A DNA stretch of 64,000 nucleotides from Shouchella clausii (GTDB lineage: Bacteria > Bacillota > Bacilli > Bacillales > Bacillaceae_D). The DNA is taken from assembly GCF_001598215.1 (NCBI RefSeq), contig NZ_BCXJ01000003.1, forward strand, positions 372,001 through 436,000, read 5' to 3'. Under the pieces are notes generated by a model that was given only the letters and a program-made list of their open reading frames with translations, had not been told where the DNA came from and did no database searches. Positions 9,013 to 17,082 of this stretch are shown here, piece after piece. The translations under genes and the position numbers were made by a program. Within the stretch, counting starts at the first letter, position 1; each line of letters begins with the position of its first letter.

Positions 9013-12000
9013 TTAACGGACAGATCCGCCCACTTCAATCGTTTTTAATTCATACGGCTTTATCGCAAAGGTTATTTCTCCTTCCTGCCAATCGGATAGC
9101 GGTTCCTCCATTAAATTCACTTCACGCCATTTTGGGGCGGGGCCATGCCAATCAATTACCACCTTACCGCTTCGGCCTTCAAACTCATGCAAACGGATGA
9201 TCGTGCTTGCTGTATCCTCTGCTTTCTTGATTGCGTCTAGATGCACATGACTGAACCGCACCGAAAACAATTTATGAACGGCTTCTGTTTGTTCGGCTAT
9301 TAATGGTTCGTTTAAATCCCATGCTTCTCCTTGTGTGTTGGCCTCTCGCCAGTCTCCGCGATGAGGGTAAAAGGCGTACGTAAACGCGTGCTTTCCTTGG
9401 TCTGCTTCCGTGTCGGGATAAGTCGCCCCCTTTAATAATGACAGCCTGAGGACATTGCCTTTTATGTCGTAACCATATTTGCAGTCGTTCAACAAGCTCG
9501 CTCCGTAGCCCGTTTCAGCCAAATCTGCCCACTGGTGGCCAACCGATTCAAATTTCGCCATGTCCCACGATGTATTCCAATGAGTCGGGCGTTCCACATT
9601 TCCAAATTGGATGTCATACGTGGCCGTGGTTGCCCGGACATCTACTGGAAATGCAACTTTTAGTAGTTTTCGTTGTTCATGCCAATCAACATTCGTCGAG
9701 AAATCAATTCGTTTTGAGTGGGCATAAAACAAGATATCCTGTTCAATTGTTGTCCGGTGATACGTGTAAGACACGCGCAAAGCAGCCCGGAGCGCCCCGA
9801 TTTCAATGATCTCCATGCCTTGGAATACCGGTTCGCAAGGCGCTTTCTCTTGGTAAAACAAGTCGATGTCCCAGGCGTCGTGGGCCAGTGGTTTATCTTC
9901 AAACAATTGCAGCACGTTCGCTGCACTTCCCTCAGGCAAGACATGGCGCTCGGCTTCTTTGTCATACAAAACAGCGATTTGCCCCGCTTCATTCCACTCT
10001 ACTTCGTAAAAAGGTGTGCTTAGCGTACCGTCGCGCCAAACAAAAGCCGTTTCCGGCGCTCGTTCCTCCGCCTCTTGTTTCACAGATAAACTGATTGAGC
10101 CAACAGCAGCTTGCGCTTGGAGAAGGACGATCCAGCCGTCATCAACTTGCTGAGCCGGCAAGCGTTTGGCCCCATTGTAAAAACATAAACTATCTGCTTG
10201 TAAGCCTGGTACGTGGACAAGGCGTGGCATCTCATAAGAACCTGGCACCCATACAGACCAACCGTCTCCGATAGTTTTGCCTGCCAATTCCGCCTCGGCC
10301 GCTTTTACGTACGCCCATGCTTCCGCATATTCGACTTCCGTGTCTTGATAAACTTCACGTATGGATGAACCTGGTATAATATCATGAAATTGGTTGCGAA
10401 GCACGATCGTCCACGCCTTTTTTAGCGCCTCAGCCGGATAACCACGAAAGCCTTGATGCCATGTTTTCGCGACAGCACGCGCCTCAAGGGAACGGAGCGC
10501 TAATTCCAGTTTGCGATTATGCATTTTAACCAATCCCTGCGATGTATAAGTGCCGCGGTGATATTCCAAGTACAGTTCGCCATCCCAGCGATGCACATAT
10601 TCCTTTGCATTCGCTACCGTTTCATTTAACTGCTGGAAATATGCCCCGGCTTTGCCTGGCTTCACATGGGGAAGGCCAGGTACTTCATCCAGGCGCCTTC
10701 GCAGCTCCAACATATCCCGATTGACGCCTCCGCCACCATCGCCATAGCCATACGCCAACAATAGCTCTTTGTTGATCGCCTTATCACGGTACCCTTTCCA
10801 TGCGCCAAGCACCGTTTTCGCTTCAATCAGTCCATTGTACGTGTAAAACCACGAGTCTGACGCATTCCATGGTTCGGGCGTCGTAATAAAGTGCGTCAAC
10901 ATGTCAGTGCCGTCTAAGCCGCGCCACCAAAAAGTGTCATGGGGCATACGGTTGTATTGATTCCAGCTAATTTTGGTCGTCATAAACGAAGAGATGCCAG
11001 CCAGCTTTAAAATTTGCGGCAACGCCCAGCTGTAGCCAAATACATCTGGCAACCAAAGCACGTGGCAATCACGGCCAAACTCTTCCTTTATAAAGCGCTT
11101 TCCAAACACAATCTGCCGTACAAGCGACTCGCCGCTTGGAATGTTGCAATCAGCCTCGAGCCACATGCTGCCTTCTACTTCCCATTGCCCTTCCTGAATC
11201 CGCGCTTTGATTTGTTCATAAAGCTCTGGGTAGTCTTCTTTCACATAGGCGTAGAGCTGCGGTTGCGTTTGTAAAAATAGGTAGTCTGGAAATTGTTCCA
11301 TTAGCCTTAACACTGTCGAAAACGAACGTGCCGCCTTTTCTCGTGTATGAATAAGGCGCCAAAGCCAGGCTACGTCAATATGGGTGTGCCCGAGGCAGTG
11401 AATCGTGACTGGATGGTTTTTCTCCTTCGCCGCCAATTCACTGCGCAGCTTTTTTTGCGCCCGTTCGCACGATTCGTAGAATGATGGGCTTTGTGGCATC
11501 GTCCAATCCATTTCATGAAACGCTTCATTCAGCATGCGCCGCAATTCTGGGCGATGGGGTTCGTCCTCTGGCAATTCCTCGATCGCTTGCCAGATTGCCA
11601 AACCGGTAAAATACAAGTCGTCTGCCGCTTCGTCAAGCCATGCCAACTCTGCAAGTTCTAGTTCATAAACCTGTTCTCTAGGCGGTCCTCCGCCTTCAAG
11701 GCCTGTCCACATCCGGAAAGCCAGTTCTAACTTTTTGCCTGCTTGCCCTTTCGGCAGCCAGACTTCTTCATGGTTAGAGTCGACTCCTTGATACGGCTCC
11801 CCATTTATAAATAACAACGATTCAAACCCGGAGTTTGTGCCACCGCCAGTCCGGCCGAAGCGGAATCGGCCTACCGGCTGCTTGTCGCCCCAATTGCTAG
11901 GAATATTCACTGTTGTGTATAGCCAAACATAGCGGTCACGACCACCCCAACGGCTTCCAAGTGTAACCGTCTCCGCGTCCTCGCTCGGCCCCCTTGGATA

Positions 12001-12120
12001 GGCGCCAACCGCATCGTCCCCTTCCTCCATGGCGAATGATTGTATCACAATGGGATCACGGTATCGGTACGCTTTTAGCTCATTTAGCCGTGCTGCCAAT
12101 TTTCGTTCCGTTAAGAACAT
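9013..12120 (-). CDS. GH38 alpha-mannosidase, large cytosolic (Ams1/MAN2C1-like) type
   Basis: Alpha-mannosidase of 1035 aa. About 235 residues of N-terminal beta-rich extension precede the zinc motif LGHTHIDVAWLW (His245, His247, Asp249). The nucleophile motif LWLPDVFGYS gives Asp359. This architecture matches the long cytosolic GH38 class that removes alpha-1,2, -1,3 and -1,6 mannose from free oligosaccharides. No signal peptide. The ATG at 12118-12120 has GGAGGG seven bases upstream. It follows the GH1 gene by 12 bp, so both share a transcript. It is a different GH38 subgroup from the shorter enzyme at 3.9-6.5 kb. Confidence 0.92.
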   Translation of the reverse strand: MFLTERKLAARLNELKAYRYRDPIVIQSFAMEEGDDAVGAYPRGPSEDAETVTLGSRWGGRDRYVWLYTTVNIPSNWGDKQPVGRFRFGRTGGGTNSGFESLLFINGEPYQGVDSNHEEVWLPKGQAGKKLELAFRMWTGLEGGGPPREQVYELELAELAWLDEAADDLYFTGLAIWQAIEELPEDEPHRPELRRMLNEAFHEMDWTMPQSPSFYESCERAQKKLRSELAAKEKNHPVTIHCLGHTHIDVAWLWRLIHTREKAARSFSTVLRLMEQFPDYLFLQTQPQLYAYVKEDYPELYEQIKARIQEGQWEVEGSMWLEADCNIPSGESLVRQIVFGKRFIKEEFGRDCHVLWLPDVFGYSWALPQILKLAGISSFMTTKISWNQYNRMPHDTFWWRGLDGTDMLTHFITTPEPWNASDSWFYTYNGLIEAKTVLGAWKGYRDKAINKELLLAYGYGDGGGGVNRDMLELRRRLDEVPGLPHVKPGKAGAYFQQLNETVANAKEYVHRWDGELYLEYHRGTYTSQGLVKMHNRKLELALRSLEARAVAKTWHQGFRGYPAEALKKAWTIVLRNQFHDIIPGSSIREVYQDTEVEYAEAWAYVKAAEAELAGKTIGDGWSVWVPGSYEMPRLVHVPGLQADSLCFYNGAKRLPAQQVDDGWIVLLQAQAAVGSISLSVKQEAEERAPETAFVWRDGTLSTPFYEVEWNEAGQIAVLYDKEAERHVLPEGSAANVLQLFEDKPLAHDAWDIDLFYQEKAPCEPVFQGMEIIEIGALRAALRVSYTYHRTTIEQDILFYAHSKRIDFSTNVDWHEQRKLLKVAFPVDVRATTATYDIQFGNVERPTHWNTSWDMAKFESVGHQWADLAETGYGASLLNDCKYGYDIKGNVLRLSLLKGATYPDTEADQGKHAFTYAFYPHRGDWREANTQGEAWDLNEPLIAEQTEAVHKLFSVRFSHVHLDAIKKAEDTASTIIRLHEFEGRSGKVVIDWHGPAPKWREVNLMEEPLSDWQEGEITFAIKPYELKTIEVGGSVR

Positions 12121-12132
12121 CGTTTTTCCCTC

Positions 12133-13521
12133 CTAAAACCCTTTTTGCTCGATGACGTTCTTTAGCCACCAGCCGCTTTTTTTGACGGTTCGATGGCCAC
12201 CTTTTTCAAGATCAACGGCAACCAAGCCGTACCTGTTCTTGTAAGCATTCAGCCATGACCAGTTGTCCATAAACGTCCACAAATGGTAACCTCGGACATT
12301 GGCTCCTTCCTGCAATGCTTGATGGACCCATTTGAGATGCCCTTTTATAAACTCGATTCGATAGTCGTCCTCAATAACGCCTTGGTCGTTACGAAATCGT
12401 TCTTCGCCTTCGACACCCATGCCATTTTCAGAAATAAAGCACTCAATGTTTCCGTAATGGTCACGGACATGAATAAGCAAATCATAAATGCCTTTTTCAT
12501 AAATCTCCCACCCTCTGTGAGGGTTCACTTTTCTCCCTGGCATCTCATATGGATCAAATAAATGCTCTGGCATAAACGGAGCTTCTGGATTCGGCACATG
12601 CTCCTTTGCCTTGACGCGACGAGGCTGATAATAGTTCACGCCAAGCCAATCAATCGTATTCATGCGAATTAACTCGGCGTCGCTGGCTTCCACTTCCGGT
12701 AAAAAGCCCGTTTTAGCGATTAAACGAACGAGTGCAAACGGATAATGCCCTTTAATAGCTGGATCAAGAAATGAGCGGTTAAACAACAAGTCGCTAATCC
12801 GCGCTGCCTCCACATCTGCAGGATGATCGCTCCGTGGATAAGAAGGGGTCAAATTTAAAATGAGCCCGATCTTCCCTTTATGCCCACTTGCTCGAAAGGC
12901 AGCTACTCCTTTCGCGCTTGCCAGCATAGAATGGTAGGCCACTTGCACAGCACGCTTAAAATCAACTACATTGGGATAATGCATCGTGTACAAATAACCC
13001 GCTTCTACTGGCACAATTGGTTCGTTTTGTGTAAACCAATGGGTGACTTTTCCGCCAAAGCAATCAAAACAAATGCGGGCATACCGAGCAAAGGCATCCA
13101 CGACATCGCGATTTTCCCATCCGCCTTTTTGTTGGAGGGCCAGTGGCATATCGAAATGATACAAGTTCACCATTGGGACGATGCCGTTAGCGAGCAGTTC
13201 GTCGATGACATGCCCGTAAAACGACACCGCCTCCTCATTAACCGCTCCATCACCGTCTGGAATCAGCCGCGACCACGAAATCGAAAAACGGAAAGAATGG
13301 TGACCCATCTCTTTCATTAGCTTGATGTCTTCTTGATAACGGTCATAAAAATGGGATGCCTCCTCTGGACCGATTCCTCCATGAAAACGTCCCGGTTCTT
13401 GCTCATGCCAATAATCCCATATATTTTTCCCTTTTCCTCCTCTGGAAGCTGCTCCTTCCATTTGCGTTGCTGAGGCTGCTGTGCCAAAAAAGAATGAATC
13501 TGGAAACCGATACGTTGTCAT
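12133..13521 (-). CDS. GH1 6-phospho-beta-glycosidase (N-glycan operon copy)
   Basis: Retaining GH1 enzyme of 462 aa. Acid/base Glu167 lies in TQNEP and the nucleophile Glu365 in ISENGMG. In the aglycone/phosphate loop (FMDNWSWLNAYKNRYG) a Ser replaces the Glu of ordinary beta-glucosidases, and Lys and Tyr follow, which is the signature of 6-phospho enzymes. No signal peptide. It is the first gene of the N-glycan block, with GGGAGG before its ATG, a TATAAT box and a cre. No PTS gene is adjacent; a near twin sits in the PTS operon at 19-20 kb. Its true substrate (phospho-glucoside or a mannosyl-GlcNAc derivative) cannot be told from sequence. Confidence 0.88.
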   Translation of the reverse strand: MTTYRFPDSFFFGTAASATQMEGAASRGGKGKNIWDYWHEQEPGRFHGGIGPEEASHFYDRYQEDIKLMKEMGHHSFRFSISWSRLIPDGDGAVNEEAVSFYGHVIDELLANGIVPMVNLYHFDMPLALQQKGGWENRDVVDAFARYARICFDCFGGKVTHWFTQNEPIVPVEAGYLYTMHYPNVVDFKRAVQVAYHSMLASAKGVAAFRASGHKGKIGLILNLTPSYPRSDHPADVEAARISDLLFNRSFLDPAIKGHYPFALVRLIAKTGFLPEVEASDAELIRMNTIDWLGVNYYQPRRVKAKEHVPNPEAPFMPEHLFDPYEMPGRKVNPHRGWEIYEKGIYDLLIHVRDHYGNIECFISENGMGVEGEERFRNDQGVIEDDYRIEFIKGHLKWVHQALQEGANVRGYHLWTFMDNWSWLNAYKNRYGLVAVDLEKGGHRTVKKSGWWLKNVIEQKGF

Positions 13522-13549
13522 CCCTCAACCTCCCTACTCGAATGCCCCC

Positions 13550-13579
13550 ATTATAGCGTTTCCTTGTAAAGCGCTTCCA
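13550..13579 (-). promoter_or_regulatory. Promoter -10 and cre of the N-glycan operon
   Basis: On the minus strand a perfect TATAAT (13550-13555) lies 28 bp before the GH1 start. A cre-like box (13566-13579, TGGAAGCGCTTTAC) covers the expected -35 position. No good -35 is seen, which fits a promoter that needs the YesN-type activator and is shut by CcpA. Confidence 0.6.
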
Positions 13580-13761
13580 TGGAATCACAATTGTCCTTTA
13601 AAAATTTCAATGGAACCATGTTTTTTCCATGCCGTTCCCTTGCTAAAACGTTGCGGTTTAAAATGGATATCGTTACAACTGAGCTTGCCGAATTGAAAAC
13701 AACCGCCAAGTGTATGCTATGTTTATAATGGTTCAAAATAAACGTACAGGAGAGTAATTTT

Positions 13762-14250
13762 ATGACTTTAAACAAGCTTCTATCTGGATTACTTGTTTTT
13801 ATTTCTATATTTACAGGTGGTATGGAGGACCCTTTAACCCCAGATCCAAACAAACCTTTAGGTGACGTTCTCCCAATTGAAAAAGCCGTACAAGAATTTA
13901 ATTACCTGTACGGGATTGATGTGGTTTTACCTCAATACTTACCGATTCATTACACCACTCAAGGTGGATCGATTGATCAAGGTGCACTAAGAGTCGACTA
14001 TATGGATCAATCCAATAATGAATTACTAAGTATAAACGTTTTTGTCGGGGAGGAACATCTAGAAAGTGAGAAATGGGCTAAAGAAGTATTACTAAATAAA
14101 AATATTACAGGCTATCATTTCACTATGCCTGATTCCAACATAAATTATTTCATTTTTAGACAGTGTGGGCTAACCTATATCATTGCATTAGCCTCACACC
14201 ACAAGGAAAATAAGGTAGAGGAACGAATTAAAATCGCCAATTCAATATGA
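13762..14250 (+). CDS. Small exported protein of unknown function
   Basis: Protein of 162 aa. The N-terminus MTLNKLLSGLLVFISIFTGG looks like a signal peptide without a lipobox Cys. The mature part starts with a Pro/Asp-rich stretch (EDPLTPDPNKP) and contains a hydrophilic alpha/beta region with YGIDVVLPQYLP. I do not recognise the family; it resembles DUF4367-like exported Bacillus proteins in general shape only. AGGAGAG precedes the ATG, and a TATAAT (13724-13729) lies upstream without a clear -35. It is divergent from the N-glycan operon. No terminator was seen in the 197 bp after it. Confidence 0.7.
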   Translation: MTLNKLLSGLLVFISIFTGGMEDPLTPDPNKPLGDVLPIEKAVQEFNYLYGIDVVLPQYLPIHYTTQGGSIDQGALRVDYMDQSNNELLSINVFVGEEHLESEKWAKEVLLNKNITGYHFTMPDSNINYFIFRQCGLTYIIALASHHKENKVEERIKIANSI

Positions 14251-14447
14251 TTTTGATAGCCCGAATTATCACTTAATGCCGCCACTCCAAATCCCACCAA
14301 AGTTCGTGTTGAATCAATAACAAGATTTTATCTTACCGTCATCACAGAAAACTCTACTACTACCAATGAGAAGCCATCCTTCCTGCCAATTCAGCTAGAA
14401 CTTGCTTCAACTCATTATGAGAGGGGGGACACCAAGCACAAAGAGAT

Positions 14448-14936
14448 TTACTTTGTCGTGATCGGGATAAGAATGTCAAAATGAGGGTCTTGTAAATCTC
14501 GATCCTTTGGATATCGTTCATGTTTAATTGGTAATGGATCATAATAGTGTCTATTTGGATCTTGAAAAGGTTTATACTCACTCTCAGCTAACCATTGCTG
14601 AATATACTCGTAAGTTTGTCCGATATCGTCTCCTTTTTGATGTTTTGTAACAACATACGTCATTTCGGGCACGTATAGTTCTACCATACCTTCAAGGAGA
14701 GGCTGTGTGCGTTTTACTTCAAATACCGAATAATGTTCAAAGCCATCGCTTCTAGTATGATAAGATAATCCGAGCTGGATATTTGGGTTTATGACATCCT
14801 TTAACTCTTCTACTCGATGTTCCATCGTATGGATAACTTCTTTTAAATGACTGACATCTGAATAGGGACCATTCCATTTCATTCCCATTGCTCGATAAGC
14901 TGGCAAAGTAACGATATCACAGTGAAAGTTTTTCAT
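14448..14936 (-). CDS. GyrI-like (effector-binding domain) protein
   Basis: Protein of about 162 aa made of a single GyrI-like/AraC effector-binding domain: the beginning IVTLPAYRAMGMKWNGPY, YSVFEVKRT in the middle, and the C-terminal DPHFDILIPI strand are typical. Such stand-alone domains bind small amphipathic molecules; a specific role is not known. A GTG three codons upstream is possible, but the ATG at 14934-14936 has AGGAA eight to nine bases before it. It seems monocistronic. Confidence 0.72.
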   Translation of the reverse strand: MKNFHCDIVTLPAYRAMGMKWNGPYSDVSHLKEVIHTMEHRVEELKDVINPNIQLGLSYHTRSDGFEHYSVFEVKRTQPLLEGMVELYVPEMTYVVTKHQKGDDIGQTYEYIQQWLAESEYKPFQDPNRHYYDPLPIKHERYPKDRDLQDPHFDILIPITTK

Positions 14937-15248
14937 CGAATGCACTTCCTTTTCATACTATTTTCTGTCCCTAGTCCATTCGCCCATTTCCTGTTGATTC
15001 CTTTCTAAAAATATAAGTCGCCCTCCCACTCTCTTTCAAAAATAACCATAAAGATGCCCTTCACAATGATACGTTTATAAACTAGTAACGAGCCGTTCAC
15101 TACTGGTTTTTTTAGACTTTGATGTGAATCTAATTTATGAGAGGGTATCTTTTTTCATTTCTTTAAAACACAGAAAGAACGGGCCCACGACATGAACGCC
15201 GGGTCCCGTTCTTTTTCTAGTTAACTTGAGTTATGCCCTAGTTATCGC
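14937..15248. other. Gap with two terminator-like hairpins
   Basis: No gene. A plus-strand hairpin at 15079-15113 (AAACTAGT.../...ACTGGTTT with a 4-base bulge) ends in TTTTTTT, but no plus gene lies close before it. The stronger hairpin after the SDR gene is listed separately. Confidence 0.4.
15175..15213 (-). terminator. Terminator after the SDR gene
   Basis: A 9-bp stem AAGAACGGG/CCCGTTCTT flanks a 21-base loop that has further GC pairing. T-rich tracts follow on both strands, so it may work both ways. It lies 35 bp past the SDR stop. Confidence 0.7.
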
Positions 15249-16010
15249 TTAAAAAGCTGCGCTCCAGCCAGAATCTGCAGTAACAACAGTGCCGTTAACA
15301 AAGCTTGAGTCGTCTGATGCTAAAAAGAGAGCAACTTGTGCGATCTCTTCTGCTTGGCCAACTCGAGGCATGACCCCACGTGGCGCTTGCAAGCGGCTAG
15401 CGCCCAATTCGTTAATGTTTTTTAAAGTTGCGGCAATGTTGGTTGCCACACCGCCAGGGGCAATGGCATTGCAGCGAATTCCTTTTTCTGCGTACATATA
15501 GCCTGTATTTTTAGTAAGGCCTACAACAGCATGTTTGCTGGCAGTGTAGGCAGCGCCAGCATGAGCGCCATTAAGGCCGCCAGAAGACGCGACATTCACA
15601 ATTACGCCTTTTCCTTTTTCTAAAAAGAGAGGAAGCGCTCTGCGTGTTGCACGCATGACACTTTTTGTATTCACGTCAAAAAGAAGGTCCCATTTTTCGT
15701 CGTTAATATCCCCAATCGGTTCAAAGCCATCCATAATGCCCGCATTATTCACGAGAATATCGAGCGTGCCGTACTCATTTACAGCATGATCGATCATTTG
15801 ATTTACATCGCTTAACTCAGCGACATTCACTTTTACCGCAGTCGCAACGCCCTCGGCAGCGACAATCTCTTTTACGACTGCTTCTGCTCCATCCAAATTC
15901 AAGTCTGCGACAACGACTTTGGCCCCTTCACTTGCATATAATTTTGCAATTGCTGCACCCATGCCAGAAGCTGCACCTGTTACGACTGCCACTTTGTCTT
16001 GAAGTTTCAT
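15249..16010 (-). CDS. Classical short-chain dehydrogenase/reductase
   Basis: NAD(P)-dependent oxidoreductase of 253 aa. The nucleotide motif TGAASGMG is at residues 11-18, NNAG at 88-91, and the catalytic Ser142, Tyr155 and Lys159 are in place (VASSGG, AAYTASK). Asp36 after the second beta strand (VVVADLN) suggests NAD(H) rather than NADP(H). GGAGGG lies before the ATG. The TetR gene lies upstream on the same strand, 191 bp away, which suggests local control. The substrate is unknown. Confidence 0.88.
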   Translation of the reverse strand: MKLQDKVAVVTGAASGMGAAIAKLYASEGAKVVVADLNLDGAEAVVKEIVAAEGVATAVKVNVAELSDVNQMIDHAVNEYGTLDILVNNAGIMDGFEPIGDINDEKWDLLFDVNTKSVMRATRRALPLFLEKGKGVIVNVASSGGLNGAHAGAAYTASKHAVVGLTKNTGYMYAEKGIRCNAIAPGGVATNIAATLKNINELGASRLQAPRGVMPRVGQAEEIAQVALFLASDDSSFVNGTVVTADSGWSAAF

Positions 16011-16201
16011 GTAAAGCCCTCCTTATGTTAGTCATAGGCAAGTCGGAAGATCGCTTCTAGTAACCATTCGACTTTCCCACGACTACACTACCTTTATAAT
16101 TTCATGTTAGGTGTTTTCAACGAAAGTGGCAATGAACAATCTTGGCCAAACTGTAAGTAAGACGACACATCTGGCAATGATGTCAATTAAAATTGATAAC
16201 G

Positions 16202-16810
16202 TTATGAACTTGGATGTTCTGCAGGTTTAAATGGGTTTAAATCAATGAGCTGTTGTGCCAATTCTTGTGGAGTATAAGGCATATCATGGGCTAGCCACAT
16301 CGATATCGTTCCAACTAGCGCCGATGTTGCATACCAACTTGAGATATCAGATGGTGTCTTAAATACGAGAAAGCGATTCGTCTCGTCTTTCTTCACACAG
16401 TCTTCCGTGTGGGCAACTAGTTGATTCATTAATTCCATTAGTTTTGGGGTAAAAAAAGGGATGTGTTTTGACACAAGCAATGCTTTATAGATTTGCGCAT
16501 TCTCGGCAATATGTTCGAGCAACAAAACCAAAGAATCCCGTGCTATGCCTGGCTGGTAAGAATCCGCATTCGCTTTAGCGGTCAAAATTTGGTGAATATC
16601 TGCTAGAAGCTCATTTAAAAAGCTTTCGACTAAATCATGAATATCTTTATAGTGTGAGTAAAACGTGACACGGTTGATTTCAGCTCGCTTTGCAATGGCG
16701 TTAACCGAAATCTTGCTATACTCCTTTTCTTCAAGCAAGGCAATAAAAGCATTTCGGATTGATTTTCTGGTGCGCAAGACCCGTAAATCTAAATAGGATT
16801 TATTTTCCAC
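16202..16810 (-). CDS. TetR/AcrR family regulator
   Basis: Regulator of 202 aa. The N-terminal TetR HTH reads TRKSIRNAFIALLEEKEYSKISVNAIAKRAEINRVTFYSHY-like (recognition helix around residues 40-50); the rest is a helical ligand-binding domain with a TetR C-terminal signature (WYATSALVGTISMWL). It starts at a GTG (16808-16810) with GGGGGTG upstream. A TATAAT on the minus strand (16842-16847) is flanked by ACAC...GTGT, a possible self-operator. It probably represses itself and the SDR gene. Confidence 0.85.
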   Translation of the reverse strand: MENKSYLDLRVLRTRKSIRNAFIALLEEKEYSKISVNAIAKRAEINRVTFYSHYKDIHDLVESFLNELLADIHQILTAKANADSYQPGIARDSLVLLLEHIAENAQIYKALLVSKHIPFFTPKLMELMNQLVAHTEDCVKKDETNRFLVFKTPSDISSWYATSALVGTISMWLAHDMPYTPQELAQQLIDLNPFKPAEHPSS

Positions 16811-16974
16811 GCTTTCACCCCCAATAACTCAACACATGTAAATTATACTACAGTGTCGATCGATCTGGTTATGACAAATATGGGGTAATTTTCTCCGTTA
16901 AAGCTCTTATCGACGTAGAGTACAACGAACTAAGAAGAGCGCTTCGTTGTCGTATACGTTTGGAGGAGGGTACT

Positions 16975-17001
16975 AAAAAAGCTGAACTGTATGTCCAGCT
17001 T
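16975..17001 (-). terminator. Terminator of the PTS operon
   Basis: On the minus strand a 6-bp stem AAGCTG/CAGCTT with an 11-base loop is followed by TTTT. It lies about 80 bp past the PRD-regulator stop. A second inverted repeat (ACAACGAA/TTCGTTGT, 16922-16950) follows without a T run. Nothing else was seen in 16811-17082. Confidence 0.6.
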
Positions 17002-17082
17002 CAGACTGTAGACAAACGCCCGCTGTCGTCGTTTAGAAGGCGAATGGAACCCCCGTAAAGGTTTTTGTGGCCGCGAATTACT

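Noticed and set aside
14360-14581. A 73-codon minus frame overlapping the GyrI-like gene
   Set aside because: It overlaps a well-supported gene in another frame, has no ribosome site and no recognisable family.
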